64,000 nt of DNA from Micrasema longulum (Eukaryota; Arthropoda; Insecta; Trichoptera; Brachycentridae). The position numbers and the translations under genes are program-made. Each line of letters begins with the position of its first letter. Within the stretch, counting starts at the first letter, position 1. The stretch is from assembly GCA_022494885.1 (NCBI GenBank), contig JAGVSM010003467.1, positions 1-64,000 of the forward strand. Direction: 5' to 3'. Of this stretch, positions 22,969 to 35,589 are shown one piece after another. The notes beneath the pieces are model-generated. The model was not told the origin of the DNA and did no database searches. It saw only the letters and a program-made list of their open reading frames with translations.

Positions 22969-24666
22969 TATTCGTAAAATATATGTACAATCATAGACTG
23001 TCTACAACTGATTCAGTAAACATAGGAGTTATGTCGATAAAAGCGCTCAAGTACGAAATTGCTCTTCATTTGATATGATTATACCGGCGCGCGGCGGAAC
23101 AAAGCTATTTGTGAACATCGTACGGCCTTAAACAAGATATTTCGCTCAAAGAGAAATTTAAATTAACATCAGATTATTATCATTTATTTGGTGATTAAGA
23201 TATTTTTAAAATAAGCGATCTAATTAGTACATAGTCTTAAAAAATATGTATTTTCAGTATTTTTATATATTTATACTAAGATTTCAATGTGCGAGCATTA
23301 AAAAATAAACGATAAAAATATTTTATGAACCATATCTCGAAATTTCCAAGTGTACAAGTACTCAATTATTAATCCTATCAGAATTTACTTTACAAACCGA
23401 AAGATGAGATTCAAGACACACTTTTGCGACGTCGCGCGTCGTGATGTACTCGTAAAAATTAACTCTTGAACCCGTCAACGAAGGAATGAAACTTTGTAAA
23501 TCGGAAGCGGTCGGTGAAGCTCTGTTAATTTACTTATTTACTCGAATTAATTTATTTATAGTATTCACATTTTACATTTTTGAGATGCAATTGGCCGAAA
23601 GTCCTGTGTTGAGTTGGAACGAATAATCAACTAAAACTACATATTACAACAAAAATTATACAAAATCAGAAACACAATAAAAAAGAACTCATTGCACACA
23701 CGAAAAGAGCAAATATAAACGTTCAATTTTTATGGATAAAAAGGAAAAAAAAGAAAAATCAACAAGGAATTTCCCATTTAAATCCTTTCCACTACATAAA
23801 ATACAATTTTTAACCCCTCTCTTGAAAATAGAGTTTGTCCTTGAGAGTTTAATACTATGTTCAAAAAATAATTAACATTTGGTGCGATAGAGAAGAGCTG
23901 CTTCTGGGCAAAAGTCATGCGGGTTTTTGGTTTAACATCATTCAGGCTCAGAGAAAACCTTAAAGATGCTTCTTTAAGGTAGAGTTTTGCCTCACATTCA
24001 ATACCTTCGTGAATTGGAACAACTCTTCTCATGGTTATGTTGGAGGGCGCTGGAATATGAAATGCCAAGCATCCATTTTATTTCAGGAATTTCTATCAAT
24101 TACTTACTGTCTTATATCGGTCGATATGGAGAACATCATTTAAAAAAATTGATACTAATGTGCTTATGATTTGCCAAAATATTTCAATTTTGGAGCCGTT
24201 TTCTGTTAGCTGTAAACAATGGTGCAAAAAAAAGGAAACAAATTGTGGTAGCGGAATTCAAGAGTCGGACCTCCTGATCCCGAGTCCGCGAGGGACTAGA
24301 AACGAGGGACTAGAAACGGTATTTGAAAACTTTATATCGATGTTTAGGCAAAAGTCTAAAAAGCCTAAAGCCATTAAGCAAATGTCAAATAAAATAAATA
24401 AATATAAATAAAAAATACGAATACTTATACTATGAACGAATGTGAAAAAAGAAACATTTATAAATAAAAAAATTAAGTTGTAAAATACCAAGAGTATTTC
24501 CTCCTTAATTTTTTCGTATTTTTTAGGTTTATGTAATTTATTGACCATTATTAGTGGAGTTCCATTAAGCAATAACTTGTTATTTCACATTGTTTTTTTT
24601 TTACTTGATGTCGTTTTTAAGTTAGTCATGCAGTTTAATAAATTAGGAGCGGTCAATAAATATAAA
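22969..24666. other. No recognised element
   Basis: Mostly AT-rich. A 12-bp-scale phrase, AACTCAACACAGGACTTT (minus strand, about 23600), also occurs inside the P-like element near 14110. Short frames at 23778-24068 and 24160-24411 are not recognised. Confidence 0.35.
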
Positions 24667-24760
24667 TTAAAATACTTGGTATATTTTTACTTATTTATTT
24701 AACAAATTAGCGCTTTCACCCTCTTACTAACATCTTCAAACTATACCAGTTATATTAGTT
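24667..24760 (-). ncRNA. Hammerhead-like motif, family HH2, degenerate copy
   Basis: On the minus strand TTGAAGA (one base off the CUGANGA core), T, a weak wobble stem II, GAAA, the self-complementary AGCGCT and the triplet CTA appear in order (about 24742-24700). The downstream module ending AAGTATTTTAAT is shared with the better copy at 40.95 kb. Confidence 0.4.
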
Positions 24761-26929
24761 TATGAGTTATTTTCTTATTGTTATATTTTTGTAGACATAT
24801 TTCTATTTAACGTCATCGAATTGAAGATTTTATTTTACTCGAAGAAATTTTCCTAGAACCGGTAAGGTTAAATTCATAGCAAGAGACGCCAACGAATATT
24901 CTCATGCCTTGTAGTGTAGTTACTCAATTAATAATTTACGGGTTGGAGGCATCTAGCGTGTTAATTTAACGAACCAATTTCTAGTATGAAAAGTAAACTC
25001 TCAAATATTCAATATGCCTACAATTAAACTGCATTTTTATATGGAATTTTTGCTACGGTAGTAATAAAAATACTGTTATTTGATTTCGAAGGTTGAAAGC
25101 TTAAACTACAGGCAAACTGAAAACTGGGTCATTTCGACCGATAAACAAAATGTTTTCTTCCAATTTCGTGTTTGTTTTTGAGGGTTTACGAATTTATTTG
25201 TTTTCATATCTCTCTGATGAAGTATTGCAAAAGTTTTGTTTATTTATTTCAAATACTGACAATACTAAAAAACCTTGAAATAAAATTTCCAGGAAAAACA
25301 TTCTGATTATATACTTGTTTATGATACCTACCAATAGATTTAAAAATCAAAGCGTCATACTAAGAATGTTGTTTCAAGCCATTCCATCATGATTTTTTAT
25401 AACAAACACATTAACACATTAAAAAATACCAAAATTAATAATGAAAAAGTTGCCTCCTTTGTTTGGGCGGTTATCTCATATCAAACTTGTTGAATCTTAA
25501 ACCCTTTATAATTGTTCTCGGAATGTTAAAAACATTATTCAAGAAGCAAAACCAGATATTTAATCTTCCCAAACATTAATTATGATAACAATAACAATAA
25601 CAAAATACTCTGCTAATTTTAATAATGGCACGTGTTTGAGTTTATCAATTTAATTTGCTCGAAATGTTAATTAACGCAATAAACCTCTCCGGGAGGAAGA
25701 ATGAGACAACAAAACCAAGCAATATTATTTGCAAGGAGCCCTTTCAACTAGGAACAAGTTAGTCTACAAACCAGTACTACAGATAGTGGGAAAATTCTCA
25801 AAATTCACAGTGAATACAATAAAACATGCTTTGCCTCATTTAATAACATACAAACCACATTCTGCTCTGCCAACTGTAGAAAGTAATTAAATATTGACTA
25901 TTTTTGTTCGCAGCCATTACTAAATCGCAAAGGCTCATAATCCTAATAAAAGGGATGTTTAACAGGGCCTGGCTATATTTTTACCTAGGCTCGAATGTGA
26001 ATTTACGATCGTGTAGAAAACTTGAATACTTAATAAAATTTTCTTTTACAGTTTTAAATTTTATTTCAGTTGAGCTTTAAGTTTTTACGAGTTAACGGCT
26101 GCTCGTATAAAAATGCGTAAAATTTTAATTAAAGCCTAGTAAATTATTATTAGACACCGTCATTGAAATTTTATTACAATGAAAATTTGAATTTTTATAT
26201 ATTTTTAATAAATGAAAAAAATAATTTGCTTTGGTCGGGAACACTATTTAAGCAATTTTCTTTATGCGATTTTGTAACGTTAAAATTGTAAATAAATTAA
26301 ATCTGTCATTTTGAAACAAGAAACACCTACATGCAGTTATCTAAACCACAAAAAATCACGTTTTGTACAAAAACTGATGTTTATTATTTTCAAATGTGGT
26401 ACATGAGCAAAGTTTAATTTATTTAAAACAAAATGTTTATTGTTTTTGTTTTACTTTTCTGGTAAAACGACACATACCAAGGTAAATTACTAAAATATTG
26501 CAGAACTTTACTACAGCGAATTACAGTTTATAAACTCTCTAAATGTAAAACAGAGAAGTATTTGTGGTTAGGAGTACCTACTTGCTCTAAGAACTTTTTT
26601 TGAACTCATATAATTTTGAAAACACGAATTTTTGTTTTCTACGTCTGAATTCTATAGAGCTTAGACGTAAACATAAAATTATTTAAAGAGTAGTTCCACA
26701 CAGTTTATAAGCAGTCAATCGAAAAAACAAATATTAGTTAGAACAGCCATAAAAAGTTACAACTCAATGTAGGTAATAAGTTTTTGATTCAGAGTTCATC
26801 CTAATGAGTATTATATACTTAATTGAGAGTAGTTAGCACTGAAACCATGTGCAAATTTTAACACAAATTAATAACTTGGTGCATGTTTTCATGGTCACTG
26901 TTCTCCATATGAATTTATTTTGCTGATCT
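24761..26929. other. No recognised element
   Basis: AT-rich non-coding. No frame, RNA or repeat supported. Confidence 0.4.
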
Positions 26930-26984
26930 CATGTAAGTTGGATTCGTTCCAACGTTTCGGCAACCATTGCAGGAGCCATCTTTC

Positions 26985-28147
26985 AAGGTGAAAGTTATGA
27001 AGAGATAGAGGGTGTGCCCATGGGTTCTCCATTCTCTCCAGTAATTGCAACACTGGACACGGCAATTTTGATACCCAAAGTGTGGCTGAGGTATGTAAAC
27101 GATATCTTTGCTGTCTGGCCACACGGGATGAATGAACTGAATATTTTTCTAGATCATATAAATCCATTACATCCCCTTACAAAGTTCACAGTGAAACTAC
27201 AAAACAAAGAATTTCTTCCGTTCTTAAATGTCGAAGTAATGATGAAATCAAACGGTAGTCTTGGGCATACGGTGTCCAGAAAAGCAACTCATACGAACCG
27301 ATACCTACACGCGGATTCACACCATTATCCAACACAAAAACGAGAGCTGACAAATACTCTAATATCAATAGCGGCACGAATACGAGAAGATTTCACAAAA
27401 TGGGAAGAACTTAACAAAATTACTGATGCGTTAAAGCATAAAAGATATAACAAACAACAAATTACTTATGCGTTAGAGCATAAAAGATATGAGAAGCAAC
27501 AAATTACTAATGCGTTAGAGCATAATAGATATAAGAATCAACAAATTACTGATGTGTTAGAGCATAATAGATATAAAAAACAACAAATTGACGAATTTTT
27601 AAAATCGCAAGCCACGAAAAAGATTAAAGAAAGAAATGTAACAAAAGGGACTGCATACCTACCATATGTACAAAATGTTAGTGACGGGATAGCCGAAGTG
27701 CTCAAAAAACAAATTATTTCAACATTTGGGACCATGAGAAAAACATTTGACCACTTATTAAACCTAAAAGACAAGAACACCCTGGAAACTGAAGCAGTTT
27801 ATAAACTGAGCTACCAAGAATGTGATAAAGTGTACATTAGACAAACAGAGCGGACAGCAAAGAAAATTATTGAAGAATATAAAAGAGCGTGTAAACTAGG
27901 GCACCCTGAAAATTCTGCAATAACGGAACACTTAATAGACCCAAAACATCTTCTTTCGCCTTCAAACCAAAGATTTTTCATAAAGCTAGAAAGCACAGTC
28001 CAGGAACAGCCGAATAACATAAACAAAAATGACGTACTGAAATTAAACTCAACATTTTCACTTAGGTTCCTGGCACTACACACTAAAAAAATGACTTGGA
28101 ATGTGCCTGCTGCTGACTGCGACAAGGTACAAATTACTAGTAGATGA
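26985..28147 (+). pseudogene. Penelope-like reverse transcriptase and degenerate GIY-YIG endonuclease
   Basis: The frame is open from about 26985 (ATG at 27014) to 28147. It starts within the RT at IFQGESYEEIEG and PMGSPFSPVIA. It has WLRYVNDIF, where the catalytic YVDD is YVND, then FLPFLNVEV and SRKATHTNRYLHADSHHY. Four 14-codon repeats follow (27419-27586). The GIY-YIG domain begins AVYKLSYQECDKVYIRQTER, with G of the YIG motif changed to R, and the usual arginine of the following helix is not evident. ENSAITEHLIDPKH is the typical end motif. About 10 residues before WLRY appear deleted. The changed RT and nuclease residues suggest a dead copy, although the frame is open. Confidence 0.9.
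27419..27586 (+). repeat. 42-bp in-frame tandem repeat, 4 copies
   Basis: Units start at 27419, 27461, 27503 and 27545, each encoding a variant of ITxALEHxRYxxQQ. Copies differ by a few bases each. The unit sits between the RT and GIY-YIG domains, where Penelope-like proteins normally have one such NGY-type segment. Confidence 0.9.
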
Positions 28148-28183
28148 CCACATATTTTTTTCTACAAAAAACTCAGTATATCC

Positions 28184-28245
28184 TAAAGATGGCTCCTGCA
28201 ATGGTAGCCGAAATGTTTGAACTAATCCAACTTACACGGGATTAC
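28184..28245 (+). ncRNA. Hammerhead-like motif in Penelope terminal repeat
   Basis: CTAAAGA (one change from CUGAAGA), T, stem II GGCT/AGCC around a loop, then GAAAT. The inverted copy at 26984-26930 retains GCCGAAACGTT, so the original was probably GAAACGU with the self-complementary helix III ACGU. Hammerhead motifs are known in Penelope-like terminal repeats. This copy has core mutations. Confidence 0.4.
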
Positions 28246-28250
28246 CCAAC

Positions 28251-28604
28251 TAAGGTACATAATAATTAAATTAGCTTTTAAGTAAACAGCAAGAAAAAAC
28301 TTTCAGGTTTTCTTTTATTGGGCTCTAGTTGTTTCAATAAAGAGGTCATTAAAAGTCCCTTTGGATTCAGAACGTTGTGTCGATTGAATTATTTCTATGA
28401 AGTAAATGAACAACGTTTTTTATTTGTTAATTTGAAACAAATAAATACCACAGTTTAAGCTCATTTGTAAATACTAGAACAAAAACACGAATTAATTCAT
28501 ATAAAACAGAAACACTTTTTTTTATTCGCTCTGTTGAAGAGTTAAAATGATTTTTTTTATTTCAAACTCATTGTAATGAACCACATTTAATTGACAATTT
28601 AAAC
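28251..28604. other. Non-coding
   Basis: Nothing recognised. Confidence 0.4.
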
Positions 28605-28700
28605 AAGTGCGCTTCATTGTGAAGTGACTAGCACGTTCACCTACTGGTCTTTTGTTGTTGGGTTTAATTCCTGGCAGGGTGGACATGATATGGTTTTTCA
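28605..28700 (+). repeat. tRNA-derived SINE, family A, head fragment
   Basis: A box A-like TGACTAGCACG (about 28626) and a box B-like GGTTTAATTCC (about 28660) are followed by GGCAGGGTGGAC. The last phrase also follows the head in the 44.9-kb copy. It is degenerate and truncated. Confidence 0.45.
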
Positions 28701-28704
28701 GACT

Positions 28705-29569
28705 ACAAAATTTTAATGAATTTATTCGATATTCACATACCGACATAAAATATGGCGCACCCTGTTTATGTATATTAAATAATATAAATAGAAAACACGC
28801 TCATTTTAATGACTTTACTTGATCATTTCCACTTAGTTAAAGCACAAAACATCTAATAAACAAATTTATAAAACAAGCCATAGCTGAATGCAATCAAAAA
28901 TTTTAATTATAAAAGCAAATTATATTAAATAAATTGACTTACAGTTTATCCTTTAAAACATTTGAATGTAAGGATAATAGGAATATTAAACGTGGAATAG
29001 TAGCTAGATTGAGGTACGTTATTGGATTTTACATTTTTCAAAATTATTATTTGTTGTAGTACTTCTGTTTTAGGTACTTCAAGAATTTATTTAACTCATC
29101 AGTTTGTATATTTTTTATCTAAAACGCCTCACTTCTATTTATGTTTGTTAGTAAGCTTAAAAAAACTTTAAGCAAATGACAATATTTGTACCATAAGTAT
29201 ATAAAACATTAAATCTTAACGTTACTTATTTGTTTGTAATTTTTTTATCATAAAATTTGAGGTTTTAACATTTTTGCGTTATTATATAAACATTTAAATA
29301 TTTATAAAATATGAAATATTTTTCTCGATATGTAATATTAATTATTATATCCTTTATGGAAATGCCTTTTTAATCAAAAGCTTAAAAAATTAGTCTAATG
29401 TCATATTTTACCTCATTAAAAAAGACAACGATATCAACTACCCAGAAAATTTTGTTTGTATTTTATATGAAGGTAGATTCATATTATTGACGATGTGATA
29501 TTTTAGGCATAAAACTTTAACGAGTTTTAAATATAATTATGATTTTAGGGCACAAAATCATAATGTAAC
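28705..29569. other. AT-rich non-coding
   Basis: Nothing recognised. Confidence 0.4.
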
Positions 29570-30750
29570 TCATACCAAATACTCCTTTTACCCCCTCTCT
29601 TTTCTCTGCCCCTGGGAATTCCATCCCTAGCCGTAAATATGGCGAAGTGCTCCGGTTGGGGGAGGCAAAATGCTCGTGTCAACACTTAAAAACGAAAGCT
29701 TAGCACATGTGTCAATAGTCTGCGGGTCTCCCGGTTCAGGTTTGTTAATAAAACCACAAAGGGAATTTTAATTTGCGAGGTACTCGCTTAAAGGATAAAA
29801 GCTGGAATGAAATAACGCGTTTTACATGTCATGTGTTTAACCTTTTTTCCAGGCCATATAACGACGCGAATCAACAAATTCAATAACGTTTTGTAAATAT
29901 GTTTAATACGTCAAAATCTTGTTAGACAACTGCTATTTGTAACCATTTAAAGATTCAATAAAGATTAACGGATCTTTCAACAGGGATTGTTACGCTACTC
30001 CTTATATTTTGCATTAGATAGTGGACAGATACAAGTGAATATGAGTGGAAGGTCAGGTGTAGCCGTCAGGGAGGCGGTCCCTCTTTCTTCAGTTTGCGAT
30101 AAGATCTAAGAGTGGTTGGAATGTGGGGACATATGAACGATTGAATAATGATGGTTTTATATTCATTCTTACCTCCACATTCGACCATGAAGTTATTGTC
30201 GGCTAGAATCAGTTGAACGAGCAGGATTCTTAATTTCAGATTTGTGAGTAGATATTAATTTCGATGATTTCGTCATTTAATTATAATAATTAAATATTGA
30301 ACGAAGACGATTTACAAGACTTTTTTTTCTATCACATGAAACACAGACCTCGAATTACAAGCGTATATTACCAAAAGAATATAATGGAACAAACTGTTAT
30401 GGTGGCAAAATAAATTTTACATTATAAACAATTATTGTTGCGTATGTAACGAATAACGTACAAATAATTAACTCATCGGGATATTTCTATGTAACAATTA
30501 TACGGTTAATTAATTTATCATTTCTATCGTGGTTATGAACGCTTAACTGTAATGACGTTAAAAAAATAGTAATAAACTTAACTAGAATGAAATAGTCATA
30601 TTAATAGTAAGCTTAAATGACAATGATATTGTTTGAAAACTCCGTATTTCTAACCATAAATTTAAGTTCTTATAAGATACTGTGCCAATCAAAATGAAAT
30701 ATTTAAGACTTCAGAAATATTTAAGACCTTAGAGCATTGGAGAGTGATAA

Positions 30751-30936
30751 TACCACGACCGGGAGACTAATAGGCTTCGGGTGGACACGACCAGGTTTGG
30801 TGAGGTGTTCGGGCCGCTGGCGATGTCAGAGATGATATGCGATAGTCGAAGATCACAGCACATAGTGTTCGATGCGCGAGTACCAATGGAGAAATTTCCA
30901 GTGTGTGCCTTATGGACACTGGTACTGTCTAAGTAG
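30751..30936 (+). pseudogene. Unidentified open frame in the GC island
   Basis: The frame is open for 61 codons between stops, with the first ATG at 30823 giving 37 residues. The composition looks protein-like (RLRVDTTRFGEVFGPLAMSE, then SRRSQHIVFDARVPMEKF). No family is recognised and no clear splice sites bound it. Confidence 0.25.
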
Positions 30937-31601
30937 ATAGAATACTGTTAATAACATTCGTACTGGAGTATCGTCAGGCGTGCTGTTTCTGAAGGAAAAT
31001 GGGGGCAAGCAAATTTTACACTGGCGGACAGTTCAATAAGACAGTTATTATAAATTATTTAGTATAAAGGATTCGCACACGCGGCATCTCGACGCAAAGA
31101 CTGACGTAGAAATATTTACCAACGGAAGGTTCGCTTAAAAGTTTGTTTTATCTATTGACTATTGACTGAAGTAGACCTTTCACACACACCGGCTGGTTCA
31201 CTGTAAAGTTTGTATGAGTTATGAATGTTATGAAGTGAAAACTTTTACATACGGTAGTCGATTCACTATAAAGATAGTTCTTTGAATGCTCGGTTACCAA
31301 ACGGTAACGGACTTATGTTAGTTTATCAGTCGTTGAAATTATATGGATTGGTTTCTAATCATTAGAACTTGTCAAAGGCAATTACCGCAACTTGCGGAAT
31401 ACCTGAAAGGAGAATGTGAGCCTAATTATGAGTTTTGAATGAGCGAGGTACCAAAGCGTGATAGAAATGAAAGGGTGGTCCGCTCAGCACTCTCAGCACT
31501 GAGTAGCCTCAGTAGCCTCAGTAGCCGGTATTCCGTCTGGCCCACGTGGACGTCTCAATTCGGAACTAACACTGTATTCCTTCATTGTCATACTGGGAAA
31601 T

Positions 31602-31609
31602 TATAAAAG
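31602..31609 (+). promoter_or_regulatory. TATA-box-like motif
   Basis: TATAAAAG followed by G, in the GC island about 200 bp before the frames below. In DNA this AT-rich such a motif is common, so only its context makes it worth noting. Confidence 0.2.
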
Positions 31610-31805
31610 GGTGATTGTGCTGACTATGTGTATTTGATTGATCACAAATTGACAATACTGCAGTGAGGGGTACAATGAAAGTTTTCAAAGTCTCTTTGTT
31701 TTGTTATTTCAGCGGTTTGATTGTAAAGAAGTATTAAATTTTCGCTTAGTTAGTTTAAAAAAAATATATATTGATATGTGAAACTGAAAAAAGACTCGAG
31801 TCTTT

Positions 31806-32196
31806 ATGAACAGTTTCGGGAAAGGGGTGGATGCTTTCATTGGCCTACGTGGAACGCGAGAAATGGAGGAGTACCCCGAATATTTGATATGGTGGGAAGT
31901 CTTGGAACGACTTGACGTTACAAGAGTCTCTCAAAAGTCTCTGAAGTCTCTCAAAAGTTTCTTCTCAATCCGATGAAGTACATATTATTTACTTTTGGAT
32001 TACTTTATTTCAGCACAAAGATGCTAAGGCTACCAGATTTCAGAGAGCTCCTTCGGGCAGCTTTTCTCGTTTGACAACGAGCAAATTTTCCGTGTATGTG
32101 ATCACCGCCAAGGAGACTTATGTCCTCAGATGCGGTGTGCAGTATGTGCTGGGAAAGTTGACGTTACCAGAAACATTCTGGATTTATGGTGCTTAA
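31806..32196 (+). pseudogene. Unidentified coding remnant, two overlapping frames
   Basis: A 56-residue ATG frame (31806-31976) reads MNSFGKGVDAFIGLRGTREM and EEYPEYLIWWEVLERLDVT. It overlaps a second frame, open from 31945 to a stop at 32194-32196, which carries QHKDAKATRFQRAPSGSF and KFSVYVITAKETYVLRCG. A repeated TCTCTCAAAAGT phrase lies at the overlap, where one frameshift would join them. A good splice acceptor, TTTATTTCAG, precedes CACAAAGATG at 32013. An AATAAA lies at 32462. The codon composition is more GC-rich than its surroundings. I recognise no family, and it may be a last exon, a pseudogene or chance. Confidence 0.35.
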
Positions 32197-32199
32197 ATT

Positions 32200-35100
32200 T
32201 AAGGTTAACCAATTATTTATTGCAAACGTAATGTACCATTACAGGATACAGATCCCTTTTGAAAAGATAATATGGAAATCTAAGCATATACATGATTTTA
32301 CTCCTGTCATTGATTGGTTAAATAATCACTTTACATTGATTAACATTCGTCATCCTACCAGAATATCTAAAATTCTTCAAGTTTTTTGTTTGTTTTTAAT
32401 GTTTTAAGTGAAATTTGAAAGGCAAAATTTACGTTCATAACATCACAAGGTAAACTATTTTAATAAAAATACACATTTCGTCAATACATTTACGCGTTTG
32501 ACTCATCATTTTCATTTGCAATATTGATCAAAAAACGATTTGTTTTACTTTGCATGGAATAATTGTCCAATACAAGTTCGCGAGTTGGTTGCGCATGCAA
32601 TATACTCCAGGGAAAATCTCTAAATTCCCAGATACGGACTATGTAGAGTCAGAAGAGCGTCGATATTGCTTTCAGCAATGAATCAACTAATACACTCGTA
32701 ACATTTTCACAAAGAGTTTCACAAATAAATAATCCTTTGTCTAGTACAAAGCCTGTTTTTGATTTATACAAACACACTCATACACACATTTTTTTTTTAA
32801 TATTCACATAATACGATTCCATATTTAGAAAATAACGACTCGTTGGAAGAAACAGTACAGAGCAAGAATCATAAGGGACGACTTCGCTGAAGAATAACAT
32901 GATCAAAAACAGAAATATGTACGTGTGTACAGGTATACAGGTTTATACTTCAAAGTATACAATTTTTTTTGTTTTTTCAGAAAAAATACAATTTCAAATA
33001 TAATATGTATAATATATACTAAATACAAATTTTCTTATAAATTTAACACATATTTTTACTAACGTTTCCCATTACGTTAAAGAAAACGATATTCTTGTTA
33101 TATCCAGAGAGTACCAATGAGCATCGTAATAAATGTAAATGGAGAAGCAGGTGTTTGCTGATAAAAATCATACTGATAAATCAGCAAATTGGCTTGGTTA
33201 ATCCCCTTTTTATAATGTGACTTATTTCATAGATGGAATATTGATAAAGTTAAATATTTCATTACGATAAGCCGCTCGTTTTTTTTACTTTTTGACGTAA
33301 CCAACTTGATTTGTATAATATTCGTCAGATGAATGGTGCCCATTTTTTACGCCTCTATTCGTTTGTGAGTGATTTTGCTGTTACAGGATGAAAATGAAAA
33401 ATGCTAAATAGTCTCACAAATAGAAAATCGTACTAAATATTGTGTACATCGTCATTCTGCCGGCACTACATGTTGAATGATTTTTCTCTTTGAAAGTACA
33501 TATATTTGATTTCTCATCATTAATGTTAAAAAAATTCCATCGTCAAAAGGTAGATTGTTTTATGAATCTGCCCAACAATTTTTACAAATGTTACCTAACA
33601 GATATTGCCGGTCGAACGACGACGGACAACTCATCAAATTACATACAACGGAATTTGATTTAGAGTAAAAAATTGGTATATTAGAATTTCCTATCCAAAG
33701 ACTATTGCAACTTTGAGGCATAGTAAGGGCCTTGGAAGCAAAGTTATAAAAAAACTATGTAAAACTTTTTTGACTCATTTTAATTTTAAAATTACCATCC
33801 CTCTAAAAAAACGTACCTACACAAAAAACTGTACTTGAATTCTATTGAAAGTTTTTTTTTAAATACGATTTAAGACGTTATCAAAATAATTCAAACTATT
33901 ACATATGAATCCTCAATTAACATTATTACAATTAAAAATAATAAATATGAGAAAGGTTACTTAGATTGATACAAATAACAATAAACAATGAGGGATCAAT
34001 TACATGGTGATATAATAAATCAGTAGTATTAGATAATGAAGGAATTTTCTAAGATTAAATTTTTTTTTTTTCAATACACAGGGAAGTCTTGCATATTGGT
34101 AAAAATTTTAATGATTGTAGATGGTCCACTACACTGATTATGAATTTATTGAATAATATTTTGATACATACATTATGTATGTGATTTTTCATTTTTTATT
34201 TTTTATTTAAATTACGTAAACGAATTGTGAGCATAAAAGAAACACATCGAAACGCAAATTAAATAATAGTAATAAAAGAAAACACGAAATTCTAAAGCTA
34301 TTTTTCGAATTACTAATTTGTCTTAATTAAACGAAAAGCGTCACACCGTATCTCTATCTTAAAAAGTTGAACTCAGATGAGTTTTTTTAAATTTTATATA
34401 CTCACCTTTTTAAAAAGGAAATGAAATTCTACCGAATATCAACCAACAAAATGAATATGTGCTATTCTTTAAAACGTTTATGTGTCGTATAACCATTTTC
34501 CCTTCTAATGTAAAATCCAAATTGAATTCAATAAAACATGACATTTGGTGTTTAATGTGGAATTTACTCGTGAAATTTGTTTCGTGGTCTAACTTTAGCG
34601 TTTCAGGTTATCCCACGTGAACTGTTAATGTTTATATTTGCATTCGTATTTTGTTTATTTTGTACGCCTCTCGTTTTATTTTGCGAAGAGGATTCCGGTG
34701 CCAAGTTTTATTCAAATTGGTTTCAGGAAAAGTTGTGAAAAGTTTCGTACGTGGTATCTTTCGTCGAAAATAATACTGTCATCGGGGACTTGCGAATACA
34801 ATGGTTGTCGCATCTGTCATATTAAATGTCAGAAAAGATTTCTCGAAATTTTCCACACAAGAAACATGATTGGTATGGGGCTGTTTTCAATGAATGACGA
34901 TCTGTATATTTCTACCAATTTTATTTATGAATAAAATAATAGATAATTCTAATCGATGCATTTACAAAAGATATGTGATAAAAAGAAAATATATAATTTA
35001 CAAAAAAAAAAAATCTCATTTTAATACATGAACAAGATATTATACTTCCAGGATTTATAAGAAAAAACTTATTTGGGACGGTACATAAAAAGAAAACATT

Positions 35101-35589
35101 CTTCTGACAATACATAATGTCAGTTAATACAATCCAAAACAGTATGAATACATAGTATTAAGAAGATAAAACAGAGTATTTAACACGATTTTCAGAAATT
35201 ACTTAAATAACTATCACTTTCAAAAAGATTCTAGTAATATTTTTTTAATTACTACACTTTTTAATTTACTATTAGACTTTTTTTAAATTCATTGAGCAAT
35301 TTATTTAATTGGGAACGGTAAATATTTTCAAGACGTTTTTTGCAGAATTCGTTGGGAGAAATTTAGATACGTGAATTTTTTTTTTAGGGTGTTTTTTTAA
35401 ATCCTAAAATTATAGTACCGACAATAGTAAAATATGTAACAACATTGTTCAAATATCAATACTGGTTTGGTTTTTAAATGCTGTGAACGGTGATAAGTAG
35501 TCGATGGTCAAGATTTTATTTATTTATACATGTGTGGTGAATGTCTCGCTTCTAATTCGCAATTGCTCCTGAATAAACAAAAAAGACTT
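32200..35589. other. No recognised element
   Basis: Long AT-rich non-coding tract. A 98-codon plus frame at 34638-34934 is unrecognised. Confidence 0.4.

Larger units (their letters stand above)
26930..28250 (+). mobile_element. Penelope-like element, 5'-truncated, with inverted end fragment
   Basis: The coding part (26985-28147) is bounded by two copies of the same end sequence in opposite orientation. The left copy is minus (about 26930-26984) and the right copy is plus (about 28180-28245), both with the phrase AAGATGGCTCCTGCAATGG. Inverted partial terminal repeats are characteristic of Penelope-like elements. The reverse transcriptase starts abruptly where the left copy ends. Confidence 0.85.
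29570..31740 (+). other. GC-elevated island, origin unknown
   Basis: Patches at about 29590-29780, 30050-30130, 30730-31130 and 31440-31680 are markedly more GC-rich than the rest of the window. They match none of the repeat families here. Short plus frames are open (for example a 22-codon frame from an ATG near 30041). A short imperfect tandem run of AGTAGCCTC lies at about 31500-31525. It may be the eroded 5' region of a gene or an unrecognised element. Confidence 0.3.

Noticed and set aside
25200..25265. CTGATGA near 25207 as a further hammerhead core
   Set aside because: No GAAA follows at a suitable distance and no stem II forms.
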